Of a stretch of 44,932 nucleotides of DNA, positions 35,360-44,655 are shown one piece after another (position 1 is the stretch's first letter; every line of letters begins with the position of its first letter). The stretch is from a virus, in IMG/VR virus record IMGVR_UViG_3300030329_004544, positions 1-44,932 of that record. One strand, written 5' to 3'. A model generated the notes under the pieces. It was not told the origin of the DNA. It did no database searches and saw nothing but the letters and a program-made list of their open reading frames with translations. The position numbers were made by a program, and so were the translations under genes.

Positions 35360-35677
35360 ATGGAAATAGATTTCACAGATCAAATTAAGCAATTGAAAGC
35401 AGATAAAAAAGCTGGTTACCCGCCTAACTGTAATGAGGGGTACGAAGAGAAAGACGGCAAGTGCGTTCTAATTGAAGGCTATTGGGATAAAAAGAAAGCT
35501 AAAGCAAAAGATTATCCGGGTAAAAATGTCAAACGTCGCAAAGACGGCGTGCCCATGAAGAAAAAAAAGAAGCGGGCCTGTAAGCCCGGTGAGCACAGAG
35601 ATAAAAGTGGTAAGTTGGTTAAAAATAGTAAATCAGCTTACTATAAGGAATTATATAAAAAAATAAAAGGACTTTAA
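35360..35677 (+). CDS. small lysine-rich protein
   Basis: A 105-residue, highly basic protein with a short Gly/Cys-containing loop (GYPPNCNEGYEEKDGKCV) and a C-terminal lysine-rich part (MKKKKKRACKPGEHRDKSGK). It could bind DNA inside the head. The start is the ATG at 35360; an upstream TTG at 35348 is less likely. Confidence 0.6.
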   Translation: MEIDFTDQIKQLKADKKAGYPPNCNEGYEEKDGKCVLIEGYWDKKKAKAKDYPGKNVKRRKDGVPMKKKKKRACKPGEHRDKSGKLVKNSKSAYYKELYKKIKGL

Positions 35678-35678
35678 A

Positions 35679-35972
35679 ATGAAGGGAGTAAGAGAATATC
35701 ATCCAGAGACATATCAAGTAGCGAATACTAGTGGTACAGCTAACACCGAAGTGATAGATCAGCCGGGAACAGACAAACAAATCGTTATTCACACTTTGAT
35801 AAGCGATACGGCTGGTTGGCTTACTTACGGTGAAGCTACTATGGAAGCTGGCGGAAAAGTATGCCGCATGGATAATCAGGGTGGACAACTCCTTAATATT
35901 ACTTTACCCCCGAATAAGTCTCTTTGGAAAGACTGCGCCGGAAATCAAACAATAACTTACTATATTAAATAA
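35679..35972 (+). CDS. putative small head-associated protein
   Basis: A 97-residue, beta-rich protein (EVIDQPGTDKQIVIHTLISD, GWLTYGEATMEAGGKVCRMD) with a compact beta-sandwich look. It sits just before the protease-scaffold gene and one base after the previous stop. A decoration, cement or head-completion role is a guess from position and composition. Confidence 0.55.
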   Translation: MKGVREYHPETYQVANTSGTANTEVIDQPGTDKQIVIHTLISDTAGWLTYGEATMEAGGKVCRMDNQGGQLLNITLPPNKSLWKDCAGNQTITYYIK

Positions 35973-35981
35973 GGAGGTATC

Positions 35982-37475
35982 ATGGATCATAAATTTACAA
36001 GCATTTTTAGTTCGACAATTAAGCCATTAGTATCTGAGGAAAAAGATAAGTACCTTTCTCTTGCTAGCTTAGTTAATATTTCTGAGTTTATCCCAGACGT
36101 GGATACAGAAAAAAATGTAGACTTACTACCTATTGCCTTTAACGCCTGTGTAGCTAATAGAGTTAATAAGAACGGGGACGTAATTGATACCTCTGTTGCT
36201 TCTAAAATATATGAGAATTTTATTAATAAACCTATCAATATTGAACATAATAGAGATAGAGTAGTTGGTGTTATCTTAACCGCTGGGTTTAGTGAGTTTG
36301 GAACCGACAACGTAATTAAAGCCGAAGACCTTTCTGAGAAGAAGGGTCCGTTTAATATTACCCTAGGCGGTGTTATTTGGCGAGTGGTTAATAGCGACCT
36401 AACGGATTTAATTGAGGATTCGGGTGATCCTACTAGCGAGAATTATAGAAAAATCTCTGCTAGCTGGGAGTTAGGATTCTCAGACTATAATTTAGTTTTA
36501 CTACCAGAAGGGCAGAAAAACATAGAAAATGGAAAATTTATTACAGATGCATCCGAAATCGAAGAAATGGAAAAGCATCTTAGAAGTTTTGGCGGAGACG
36601 GAATGCTGGAAGACGGCAGATGCGTTTATCGTCAAGTAGTAGCTGAGGTTGTTCCCCTTGGGATTGGTCTCACCGAATCACCGGCTGCGGATGTCAAAGG
36701 GCTGGTAACAAAAGGGGAGGAAGAAAGGCCTCAGAACGAAGAACTTGAAAGTTCTCAAAATAACAAAAATAATGTAAAAATAGATAAAGTTATGAATACA
36801 AAGATCGACAACATGAAAGACATCAACGACGAGTCGTTGAAGGAATTATCTGCTTCGTCCATCACAGACTTTATCCAAAGCGAACTCGAGAAAGCTTCCG
36901 AGCAATATAAGAAGGAAATGACCGAAGCCGAGGAGGCCCTGAGCGCCGCCAACGAAAAGGCTGAGACACTCCAGACTGAGCACGAGAAGATCGAAACAGA
37001 GCTAGCGGAGGTAAAGTCTAATTTGGCTGAGCTTGAAAAAGCTAATGCCGAAAAAGCGGCCGAAGAAAGATTTAATCAACGCATGTCTTCTATGGACGAT
37101 ACATACGAATTGACCGATGAAGATCGTGAAGTTCTTGCATCTGACATTAAAGACATGGATGAAGAAACATTTTCTAACTATCAAGAGAAACTAAAAGTTC
37201 TTTTGAAAGAGAAAAATAAAGAAGTTCTTCAGGAAAAAGCTGAGGCTGAAGCCAAAGCCGAGGAAGAAGCTGCTGCTGAAGTAGCCGAAACCGAGGTCAA
37301 AGCAGAATCCACCGCTTCTACTGAAGAGGCAACCGAAGTATTGGAAGAAGCTGCAAATAACGCTGAAAGCGAGACTCTGGAAGTTCCGGAAGCTGCTGAA
37401 GCTGAAGAGCCCACGCTGTATGATAAGTACGCTAAAGCATTTGCTGCTGACCAATTCGAAATTAAAACAAAGTAA
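35982..37475 (+). CDS. prohead protease-scaffold fusion protein
   Basis: A 497-residue two-part protein. Residues 1-245 resemble the herpesvirus-assemblin-like prohead protease fold: catalytic His in INIEHNRDRVVG, Ser in YRKISASWELG, and PLGIGLTESPA after it. From about 280 the protein becomes a long, acidic Glu/Ala/Lys coiled coil typical of scaffolding proteins, ending in LYDKYAKAFAADQFEIKTK. The protease would digest the scaffold after prohead assembly. AAGGAGG precedes the ATG. The protein precedes the capsid genes, as expected. Confidence 0.85.
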   Translation: MDHKFTSIFSSTIKPLVSEEKDKYLSLASLVNISEFIPDVDTEKNVDLLPIAFNACVANRVNKNGDVIDTSVASKIYENFINKPINIEHNRDRVVGVILTAGFSEFGTDNVIKAEDLSEKKGPFNITLGGVIWRVVNSDLTDLIEDSGDPTSENYRKISASWELGFSDYNLVLLPEGQKNIENGKFITDASEIEEMEKHLRSFGGDGMLEDGRCVYRQVVAEVVPLGIGLTESPAADVKGLVTKGEEERPQNEELESSQNNKNNVKIDKVMNTKIDNMKDINDESLKELSASSITDFIQSELEKASEQYKKEMTEAEEALSAANEKAETLQTEHEKIETELAEVKSNLAELEKANAEKAAEERFNQRMSSMDDTYELTDEDREVLASDIKDMDEETFSNYQEKLKVLLKEKNKEVLQEKAEAEAKAEEEAAAEVAETEVKAESTASTEEATEVLEEAANNAESETLEVPEAAEAEEPTLYDKYAKAFAADQFEIKTK

Positions 37476-37504
37476 TTTATTAACAATTAAGGAGAAATAA
37501 TATT

Positions 37505-38083
37505 ATGGCAACATTAAGACCATTTAGACAAATTAGTGAAAACGACGTTGTCAACCTCTATGCGTTTGACTACTCCGGTACGGCAATCACAAAGGGGCAC
37601 ATCGTTAAGTTGCGTAGTGATCGCGGTTGGGATGCTGGCGATGAATTCTTAACGGAATCCATCAACAACAGCTATTCTAATACCGTTTCGGATCGTTACG
37701 CTTTAAACAGCCGAGTACAGACTTGTACCTCGGGAGATACGCCGTTCGGCATGCTTATGTATGACGTCGCGGAAGTGGATGAGAATGGAGAGAAGCTTAT
37801 TTGGCATCCTCGTAAGGCTCATGAAATGCAAACTGCACTTAGCGGACAAGCTGTTCCCGTGTTAACTCGTGGTATCGTTCTCGTAAACGGTGTTACCGTT
37901 TACGGTGGAGAGACTGTTGCTGCTGGAACCGCGCTTTATGCTGGTGACGACGGAGCAATCATCACTCAGACTGCTGCTAGTGTACAAAACTTGGTTAAAC
38001 TCGGTACGGCTCTTGGGCCAGCTACGGCTGCGGCTAGTGAGATCGGTAACCCGGGTGACGTATTAATCAAACTGGAACTGTAA
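37505..38083 (+). CDS. putative capsid decoration/accessory protein
   Basis: A 192-residue, beta-rich protein between scaffold and major capsid protein. It has paired hydrophobic strands (TRGIVLVNGVTVYGGETVAA) and a glycine/alanine-rich C-terminal part, as in small capsid-stabilising proteins. AAGGAG precedes the start. High coding GC compared with neighbours suggests strong expression bias. Family membership not proven. Confidence 0.6.
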   Translation: MATLRPFRQISENDVVNLYAFDYSGTAITKGHIVKLRSDRGWDAGDEFLTESINNSYSNTVSDRYALNSRVQTCTSGDTPFGMLMYDVAEVDENGEKLIWHPRKAHEMQTALSGQAVPVLTRGIVLVNGVTVYGGETVAAGTALYAGDDGAIITQTAASVQNLVKLGTALGPATAAASEIGNPGDVLIKLEL

Positions 38084-38107
38084 ACAAATTAAGGAGAAAG
38101 AATTATA

Positions 38108-39259
38108 ATGAAATTAAAATTAAAAAATACTCCAGAACAAGTTGAGCTCATCAAGGCACTTGGGTCTAAGGACGCCAACGTCGCTGCTGAAGCTTCTACT
38201 GCATTTGCAGCCTTTATCGGACCGGTTATTCAAAAGGTGATTAATCAAGCTAGCACTGCTGGTTTGATTTTCTCTGATAACTTGTACGATGAGGACGATA
38301 GCCCATCTTATCCTCTGGATTTATACTACGATGAAGGTGTTGGTTACATCAATACTTGGTCGCAGACTATCGCTGGTGGTATGCCCACCTCGCAAGTCGA
38401 AGGCGTGAAAGAGATGAAAATCTCTACCTATCGCCTCGATAGCGCAGTCAGCTTCCTTAAGAAATACGCTCGTAAGAGTCGTTTGGATGTAATCAGCAAA
38501 GCTCTTGAGCGGATGGCTCAGGAAGTACTCATTAAGCAAGAAAGAAATGCTTGGTCTGTAATCATGAAGGCTTTGGCTGACGCCAGATCTACCGTGTCTA
38601 CCGCCGCAAGCACTGGACACGTTTTCGCTTCTATGGCTCCCAATCAGTTCAAGGTCCATGACCTTAGCAGATTGATGACCCTGATGCGCAGACTCAGTGG
38701 CTCTTTCGCTTCTGGTACTCCTGCCGGCGCTGACTCTTATGGTCTAACCGACTTGTTCGTTAGCCCTGAGGTTAAGCAAGAGGTACGTGGTTTCGCCTAC
38801 CAGCCGATGAACACTTACACCACTGGTGGTGGCGGTGTGGCTTTGCCGGATAATGTCCGTGAGGATATGTTCCGCGCTGCTGGTACTAACGAGATCTACG
38901 GTGTGAGAATCACCGATTTGATCGAGTTGGGTGACGGTCAGAAATACACCAAATTATTCAGGACGTTCAACCAAGCGTCTTCGGGTACACCTACCGTGGC
39001 TCATTCGAGCAGCAGCACGGATGACGGTACTCAAGGCGGCACCATGAGCAACACTGTTGACGATTTAATCGTTGGCATCGACGCTTCTCGCGAAGCATTC
39101 GTCCGTCCTGTTGCTACGCAACATGATAGCGGTGGTTCGTTTGTGGCGCTTCCTGATGATCAATTCGCGTCTCGCGCGGACAAGACTGGCTTCTATGGTT
39201 TCTTAGAAGAGGGTCGTGTTTGCATCGATTCACGAGCGATCGTCGGTATGGTTGTCTAA
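38108..39259 (+). CDS. major capsid protein (HK97-like)
   Basis: A 383-residue protein with the expected order: a helical N-terminal arm (residues 1-60), an extended loop region (SPSYPLDLYYDEGVGYINTW), a long spine-like helix (RLDVISKALERMAQEVLIKQ) and beta-rich P/A-domain segments. A strong AAGGAG site and a terminator right behind it fit very high expression. The nearby scaffold and portal support the assignment; sequence motifs of HK97 capsids are weak by nature. Confidence 0.8.
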   Translation: MKLKLKNTPEQVELIKALGSKDANVAAEASTAFAAFIGPVIQKVINQASTAGLIFSDNLYDEDDSPSYPLDLYYDEGVGYINTWSQTIAGGMPTSQVEGVKEMKISTYRLDSAVSFLKKYARKSRLDVISKALERMAQEVLIKQERNAWSVIMKALADARSTVSTAASTGHVFASMAPNQFKVHDLSRLMTLMRRLSGSFASGTPAGADSYGLTDLFVSPEVKQEVRGFAYQPMNTYTTGGGGVALPDNVREDMFRAAGTNEIYGVRITDLIELGDGQKYTKLFRTFNQASSGTPTVAHSSSSTDDGTQGGTMSNTVDDLIVGIDASREAFVRPVATQHDSGGSFVALPDDQFASRADKTGFYGFLEEGRVCIDSRAIVGMVV

Positions 39260-39278
39260 CCTACGGTTTTATTACCGG

Positions 39279-39308
39279 ACTCGGGAGGAAACTCCCGAGT
39301 TTTTTTTT
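39279..39308 (+). terminator. intrinsic terminator after major capsid gene
   Basis: ACTCGGGAG-GAAA-CTCCCGAGT (39279-39300) followed by nine T. Confidence 0.95.
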
Positions 39309-39339
39309 GCTTTTTATATAGGAAAAATGCTATAATATT

Positions 39340-39353
39340 GTGTAACTTACCAT
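39340..39353 (+). promoter_or_regulatory. GTGTAAC motif before 39365 gene
   Basis: GTGTAACTTACCAT, 25 nt from motif start to ATG. A TATAAT (39331-39336) overlaps it upstream. Confidence 0.4.
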
Positions 39354-39364
39354 TAGTATTAAAA

Positions 39365-40906
39365 ATGCCAAATAATACATATAGTCCTCAATCTAAGCCG
39401 GTACTAAAAACAAATTATAAGAGTTTTGGTCCTGCCTCTATGGAAGATGAGCTAAAGCTGAAGGTATACACAGACGGAGAGGTAGAGGTAGAAAATATAA
39501 AGGAGCGCAGGGCGGATGGACTAACTTACGAATTAGATAATAAAAATAATTACGTATATTTTCAAAACACTTTGGACGCAAATACCAAGGTACAATATAT
39601 CCCAAAAAATGTAGATAAGATATACAGTACAACGGTCTCAAGGTCTTTTTCGATTAAGGGCGCACTAGCTGTTTATAAAAATGATGTTAGAAAATTCATT
39701 ATAAAAAATTTAACCAGATATAAAACTGAAAAAAAATCTTTAAAAAAAGAAATAGACAAAATTTTAAAAAAGAAAAACCAATATATATGGACCGAAGCAA
39801 GATTAAACAGTCTTTGGAATCAAGTATATATAGATAGCGTAACTTTAGGGCCTTATAATTGTGATACGACTCTAACTGCCTCTAAAGATATAGAGTTCAT
39901 GAACGACTTACTCGTTATTAGAACTGGTAATTATAGAGATATACAAGAGAGAAAAACTCAAAAAATAAATACTGTCTCGAACACTTCTAAAATTGTTTGG
40001 GTCTCACCTCATGAAATTTTAAATTATTCCGGGGAGACTAATTATATTTCAAGTGGCTTAGTGCATAAAAGTAACGTAGTCCAATCTGGATTTTATTCCG
40101 GTACCTCTTTTAATACGGTAAGTTACGGTATCGGTAATAACATGGAGTCTTACGCGTTATCGTCAAAATATGTAAAAGTTTTGAAAGATGAACAATTCAA
40201 AACAGATTTGCAATACACGCAAGTTCCTATTGACCCAGAAGGAGTAAACTTGAGTTACAAAGGCGTTCCCATCGAGCAACAATACTTTAATAGTATATAC
40301 TCGGAATTTGACCATGCGGGCAAAGTCATGACGGGAGCGTGGGACGGAGTGGTTCCTTCTGGAGCGTTTATACAAATACAAACTTGGTCTACAAACCCAA
40401 GATATATTGGTTTTGACGGAGAAATTACCGTTAAACCTGTTGATACTGCCTTAGCTGCTGATATCGATTTGTCTCATACTATAACTTGTACGGCTGCAGA
40501 CGAGGATTATCAAACATCCGTAAGGAAAGCGGTACAAAAAGCCAAAAATAAATTCTATAAAAAGTTAAATGCGCATCTAGTTTCCAAGGGATTAAAAAAT
40601 AAAAATAGTAATACCGTAAGATATGAAACTCTATTAGAAAGAGTTGCTCAAAACGTATATGATGGTTTAAGTTATATCAGAAACGAGAGCATAGCCAAAA
40701 TACAAGGCTTGGAAAGTAACCCCCTAGAAGGACCCGTGTACTATGACGGTACTTCCAAAATGTATGGAGGATCTCAAGACGAAGCTGAGTATGATTATTC
40801 GAGAACAAAAACTCAAAGAACTTATACAGCAGTGTTCCCCGAAGGGACACGTCAAAACAACACTACCGCAAGCAAAAATCAAGAGACGATAGGGGGAGGT
40901 TATTAA
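39365..40906 (+). CDS. large virion structural protein, unknown
   Basis: A 513-residue protein of unknown family. It has a lysine-rich helical segment (about residues 115-155, NLTRYKTEKKSLKKEIDKIL), a central beta-rich part with tyrosine/serine loops (SGFYSGTSFNTVSYGIGNNM) and a helical C-terminal third. The ATG at 39365 is preferred over the upstream frame at 39338. Its final base is the first base of the next start codon. Position after the capsid suggests a head-tail connector or tail protein. Confidence 0.7.
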   Translation: MPNNTYSPQSKPVLKTNYKSFGPASMEDELKLKVYTDGEVEVENIKERRADGLTYELDNKNNYVYFQNTLDANTKVQYIPKNVDKIYSTTVSRSFSIKGALAVYKNDVRKFIIKNLTRYKTEKKSLKKEIDKILKKKNQYIWTEARLNSLWNQVYIDSVTLGPYNCDTTLTASKDIEFMNDLLVIRTGNYRDIQERKTQKINTVSNTSKIVWVSPHEILNYSGETNYISSGLVHKSNVVQSGFYSGTSFNTVSYGIGNNMESYALSSKYVKVLKDEQFKTDLQYTQVPIDPEGVNLSYKGVPIEQQYFNSIYSEFDHAGKVMTGAWDGVVPSGAFIQIQTWSTNPRYIGFDGEITVKPVDTALAADIDLSHTITCTAADEDYQTSVRKAVQKAKNKFYKKLNAHLVSKGLKNKNSNTVRYETLLERVAQNVYDGLSYIRNESIAKIQGLESNPLEGPVYYDGTSKMYGGSQDEAEYDYSRTKTQRTYTAVFPEGTRQNNTTASKNQETIGGGY

Positions 40907-42402
40907 TGAGTTTTAAGACTAACAAAGTTAATAGAAACTTCACCGTAAAGAATCATATATATTTTAATAAGGATTCTTATAACCGATCGGGCGATGTCAC
41001 TCCTAGATATTTTGTAAAATCAGTAGAGCTTTTAAATGTAGAAAAAGTGGGATTTTCTTATAAATCTATCTTGACAGAAAAAGGTTATCAAAAACGAGGT
41101 CATAGATTTTATGGGTATGTAAAAGACGACACACTTACAGATGAAGAAATTTTATCAAATTACGAAACACTAAAAAACTCTTATCCTTATGGTTTTATTT
41201 CGGGTGACACTGCTAGTGAAACTAAATACAGAATAGATGTTAAAGAAAACCCCGCGTTTCAATCTTTTTATAAAAGTTATTGGGACGCGCATTCTGATCA
41301 AGTTAAAATTCCTCAAAAAACAACTAAGGGAGATTTGGATTATCCATATCCTTATATAGAATACACGGGGCACGAAATTGTTAAGATTAAACATAATTCA
41401 GGAACTGTTCCAGTATTACAGATGGGGGACGATGGCTACAACGCTCCTTACGCCGAATTCCCAACCGGCATAAATCACTTTGTAGCGCCGTATGCTTATT
41501 CGTGTTACAAAGAGGATATATACGTAAATGCTCATGACTATTACTCAGAAAATAGACAAGTATTTTTAATGGACGGCGGCGCTCAAATGCCCTTGGTTTT
41601 ACATAATAATAGCGGCACTACTTACACCTTCCATCTAGTAAGCGGAAGGCAATTCGGCTATGGAACTAATTTATGGCCTACTGGTTCAGATGGACTACAT
41701 AGCGGCATAGCCTTAGAGTTTAGCACTGGACTTGATGGAACATGGGGAGGATATAGTAAGTATGATAATGTATCCGCTTACGATGCGGCGGAATTACATA
41801 ATTATTATGTTTCTTCTGAGCTTAAAGATGGTGATCCGGAGACCGGGCATCCTTACTATAATAGCGGTAGTGTATCTGGGTATGTTATAAGCGGTCAATC
41901 TCGTCAATCTGGACCGATTACTGCATACAGGGGACATACGTATGTATTTCACGTTACGGGCTCTTCTAACGTCTTTAATGGTGGTAGAACTGGAGATCCA
42001 AGTGGTTTATATGATGTCCAAGACTTAATAGTAACATCAGAAGAGGTATGGGGCGAATACGGTGTGCATAGTCAAGTTGATAATCCAGAACTATTAAATC
42101 CGCATGGGACAGCTTATGGTGTAGCCGTTTCTGGAGAGGGAGCGGGAACATATACTATAACTATTCCTTGGGAAGCTCCGGATACTTTATATTATCAGAG
42201 TAGAAACTCTGCATATTATGGCGGAGTAATAGACGTATCTAATCCTCCGACTGCCACGGGAAACAAACCGGGGCAATTTATAAGAGTGTCATTTACTGGC
42301 GAAAAGGATGAGCGCATGTATTATTACTCTCCTTCTCAATCTGGCATGGGTGGATTATTAATATTAAAATCCGATTGCGATGGTAAAGCGCTTAGCGTCT
42401 AA
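40906..42402 (+). CDS. large virion structural protein, unknown
   Basis: A 498-residue protein rich in Tyr, Gly and Ser (TTYTFHLVSGRQFGYGTNLW, GPITAYRGHTYVFHVTGSSN), with a beta-sandwich cadence typical of tail or baseplate proteins. The repeated TYTFHL/TYVFHV strands suggest duplicated domains. The stop at 42400-42402 lies just before a group I intron core, so the annotated C terminus could be an artefact of an unspliced reading. Function not assignable. Confidence 0.7.
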   Translation: MSFKTNKVNRNFTVKNHIYFNKDSYNRSGDVTPRYFVKSVELLNVEKVGFSYKSILTEKGYQKRGHRFYGYVKDDTLTDEEILSNYETLKNSYPYGFISGDTASETKYRIDVKENPAFQSFYKSYWDAHSDQVKIPQKTTKGDLDYPYPYIEYTGHEIVKIKHNSGTVPVLQMGDDGYNAPYAEFPTGINHFVAPYAYSCYKEDIYVNAHDYYSENRQVFLMDGGAQMPLVLHNNSGTTYTFHLVSGRQFGYGTNLWPTGSDGLHSGIALEFSTGLDGTWGGYSKYDNVSAYDAAELHNYYVSSELKDGDPETGHPYYNSGSVSGYVISGQSRQSGPITAYRGHTYVFHVTGSSNVFNGGRTGDPSGLYDVQDLIVTSEEVWGEYGVHSQVDNPELLNPHGTAYGVAVSGEGAGTYTITIPWEAPDTLYYQSRNSAYYGGVIDVSNPPTATGNKPGQFIRVSFTGEKDERMYYYSPSQSGMGGLLILKSDCDGKALSV

Positions 42403-42410
42403 ATTAAAAT

Positions 42411-42439
42411 TTGCATATCATTTTAATATATGCTATAAT
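42411..42439 (+). promoter_or_regulatory. possible sigma-70 promoter or intron P2 stem
   Basis: TTGCAT (42411-42416), 17-bp spacer, TATAAT (42434-42439). The same bases form GCATAT/ATATGC (42413-42418 with 42428-42433), so this may be RNA structure at the start of the intron. Confidence 0.5.
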
Positions 42440-42449
42440 AAATAAATTG

Positions 42450-42738
42450 GCCTTATTGGGTGAATTCGGTAGAACTCTCTCGTAGACAATACCGAGCCAA
42501 GTCGGAAGTGGGCTTAGTGCTTCCGAAAGGTGTAGAGACTAGAGGGTGAGTCCCAACAATAACCTCTCCACGAGCGCCCAACACCGAAAGGTGAAGATAT
42601 AGTCCGAACTGCATGGCGACATGTAGAAGTCGTAATTAAAAAAGCGGCGATAACAGCTTGGATTACGGGATGAGTGCAGCGTACTAACTAGTGTCTATGC
42701 AGACATTAGCCAAGTATACTTAATTCCGTGTCGGCTAA
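42450..42738 (+). ncRNA. group I intron catalytic core
   Basis: The sequence carries the conserved core in order. P3 pairs TTGGGTG (42455-42461) with CGCCCAA (42575-42581). P4 is TTCGGTA against TACCGAG. CCGAGCCAAG follows as in tRNA-type group I introns. P6 pairs TCGGAAG with CTTCCGA. The R element GGTGTAGAGACTAGA is at about 42529-42543 and the S element GAAGATATAGTCC at 42593-42605; their ACTA/TAGT pair is P7. P9 is CATG-GCGA-CATG. Further stems (CGTAAT/ATTACG, CTAGTGTC/GACATTAG) follow. P1 and both splice sites could not be fixed, and no homing endonuclease is encoded. Confidence 0.85.
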
Positions 42739-43137
42739 ATGAGCGCTAAAAAGAAGACAGCTGAAAAGAAGACGACTAAAGCTTCCGATAAGAAGCCCAA
42801 CTTAAAAGACATGAACCAAACTCACGGCATGGTTGAAGGCCAAAAGTATGAGCCCACAACATTAGATCAAGTTTGGGGTGATGATGGACTAAGTAAATAT
42901 CAGACTATGGACTCCAAAGTGTACGAGGCTAAAGTCAGTAAAATGCTCTTAGCTGATTTGAAAAATGAGGCGATTAGAGTGGGTCTATTGCCCGTGGATA
43001 ATTCAGAAATGTTAAAAGATAGACTCATGAGGGAGTTTACTATTCATACAAATTCCTATAGAAGACCTACTGAAGGCGGCTCACAACCTCCTCAAATTAG
43101 CGAGGATATTGAAGATATCCTAAAAGAAGGTAGATAG
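42739..43137 (+). CDS. virion-region protein downstream of intron core
   Basis: A 132-residue protein with a lysine/threonine-rich N terminus (SAKKKTAEKKTTKASDKKPN) and a helical C-terminal half. The ATG directly follows the intron core and lacks a ribosome site, so it may be exon 2 of a spliced message, not an independent start. The central LDQVWGDDGLSKYQTMD segment is not recognised. Its neighbours are structural. Confidence 0.65.
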   Translation: MSAKKKTAEKKTTKASDKKPNLKDMNQTHGMVEGQKYEPTTLDQVWGDDGLSKYQTMDSKVYEAKVSKMLLADLKNEAIRVGLLPVDNSEMLKDRLMREFTIHTNSYRRPTEGGSQPPQISEDIEDILKEGR

Positions 43138-43160
43138 TATTCCATAATCTACAATTACAG

Positions 43161-43174
43161 GTGTAATATTACGT
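43161..43174 (+). promoter_or_regulatory. GTGTAAT motif before 43182 gene
   Basis: GTGTAATATTACGT, 21 nt from motif start to ATG. Confidence 0.5.
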
Positions 43175-43181
43175 ATATATT

Positions 43182-43550
43182 ATGCCTGTAAACTATAATT
43201 TAGATATAACTCAGGGGTCCAGCTTTTCAGCCCAACTGTTCGCGAAAAATGCTAATGGAACTGCCGTTGATTTAAATGGTTATTCTCTTAGTGGCGTAAT
43301 GAAATACAATTACGGCACAGGGACAAGCCTAGTCGATCTTTCTCCGACGGTAAATCTTGGAACAAATTCTTTAGGTCAAACTAATACCGCTGCTAGCGGT
43401 GTGGTAGATATATCATTAACCCACACGCAGACTGCGGCTCTTCCCGTTACTATGGCAGTCTATGATGTTGAAATGTATAACGGAGATTACAGTGAAGTTA
43501 GAAAATTACTAGATGGAAGAGTTACCATATACCCTGAAGTTACTCGATAA
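43182..43550 (+). CDS. tail-associated beta-sandwich protein
   Basis: A 122-residue protein with the pattern NLDITQGSSFSAQLFAKNAN, DLNGYSLSGVMKYNYGTG and an ending YSEVRKLLDGRVTIYPEVTR. This layout (D-I-x-x-G-x-x-F then D-L-x-G-Y) is common in small Ig-like or BppU-like proteins near tail fibre genes. It is probably a baseplate or fibre-connector element. Confidence in the fold is moderate; in the precise role low. Confidence 0.65.
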   Translation: MPVNYNLDITQGSSFSAQLFAKNANGTAVDLNGYSLSGVMKYNYGTGTSLVDLSPTVNLGTNSLGQTNTAASGVVDISLTHTQTAALPVTMAVYDVEMYNGDYSEVRKLLDGRVTIYPEVTR

Positions 43551-43559
43551 AAAAAGTGA

Positions 43560-44636
43560 ATGTCGGATCAAAATTACCAAGTTAACGTAGTACTTTCTGG
43601 TGCGCAAGAAACCAGCGTAGTCGTTGGTGGGCAACCGTCAGTAAACGTTTCGGTAGGGGGAGATTCAAGTACTTCTGTTACTCAGGGAGAGGGTAGTACT
43701 TCTGTTTTATCTACTGATCCAGTCGCGCATCCTACCGTGGGATTTGTGGGAGTTCAGGGCCCTCCTTCTTCTTTGGTATTTGCTAAGGGTGAAGATGGAC
43801 AAATACAGTATAACAGATTGGGCTATATTTCTGGAGCGAATAATTTTTTCTTTTATCCCGAAACAGACAACTTACATTTAAGCGGTGGTTTATTATCTTT
43901 AGCTGGGGGCAAATTTCAAATTACAGGTTTAGCGGTAGACACAGGCGCCTTTTTAATAAGAGAGCCCGGAAATGATAAAAATTTATTCAAAATAGATACG
44001 GTTAATAAAAAAATATCCATGTCTAACAGTTCATCTAGCGAATACTACGTAGGTATAGGAACTGGAAATGCTGAAGAAAAACTGCATATAGCTGGGGGTA
44101 ATTTAAGAGTGGATGGAAATATAGTTTTAGGTGGAAATATAATACCAACCCAAAGTGGAGTTTATAATTTAGGTTCACCTACTGCTCCGTTTAAAGAGCT
44201 ATATATACAAGGCGATTCTATTCATTTTGTTAATACTCAGTCAAAAATTTCCGCCAACCAAGAGGGATTTTCGTTTACGACTCAAGAATCGGATGGTACT
44301 CAAAAGGTCGTTTTTGAGGTGTCCAACGAAGGTATACACGGTGACGGCTCACTGCTTACCGGCGTTCCGTATACTGGAATGAAGGACGCCGGCGCATATC
44401 TATCGTTTAGCGTGCCGGATAAAAGCGAGTCTATGATAGTGGATTATGGAAAAGAATTAAATTATGACCCTCAGGTTTTATGCGATTTAGTCCCGCCCGC
44501 GGGCAAAAATGAAATTTACTTTACGTCAGTACATAATATTGAAAGAACTGGCTGTAATGTCTTTTTTAGTCACAAAATAAGCGGAAATGGTTACATTTTG
44601 AATTGTCATGTGGGACCAAGGAATCCGCTTTTTTAG
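43560..44636 (+). CDS. tail fibre/spike-like protein
   Basis: A 358-residue protein. The N terminus is low-complexity (SVVVGGQPSVNVSVGGDSST), probably an attachment segment. The middle has fibre repeats (YVGIGTGNAEEKLHIAGGNL, VYNLGSPTAPFKELYIQGDS) as in proteins ahead of intramolecular chaperone domains. The C-terminal 90 residues look like a globular beta domain that could bind receptor. No chaperone peptidase is visible. Confidence 0.75.
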   Translation: MSDQNYQVNVVLSGAQETSVVVGGQPSVNVSVGGDSSTSVTQGEGSTSVLSTDPVAHPTVGFVGVQGPPSSLVFAKGEDGQIQYNRLGYISGANNFFFYPETDNLHLSGGLLSLAGGKFQITGLAVDTGAFLIREPGNDKNLFKIDTVNKKISMSNSSSSEYYVGIGTGNAEEKLHIAGGNLRVDGNIVLGGNIIPTQSGVYNLGSPTAPFKELYIQGDSIHFVNTQSKISANQEGFSFTTQESDGTQKVVFEVSNEGIHGDGSLLTGVPYTGMKDAGAYLSFSVPDKSESMIVDYGKELNYDPQVLCDLVPPAGKNEIYFTSVHNIERTGCNVFFSHKISGNGYILNCHVGPRNPLF

Positions 44637-44655
44637 TCTATTTTATTTTTATCTA

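Noticed and set aside
42446-42460. P1 helix with 5' splice site after GGCCT
   Set aside because: The needed internal guide GGGTG is already used by the stronger 7-bp P3, so both cannot form; I leave the splice site unassigned.
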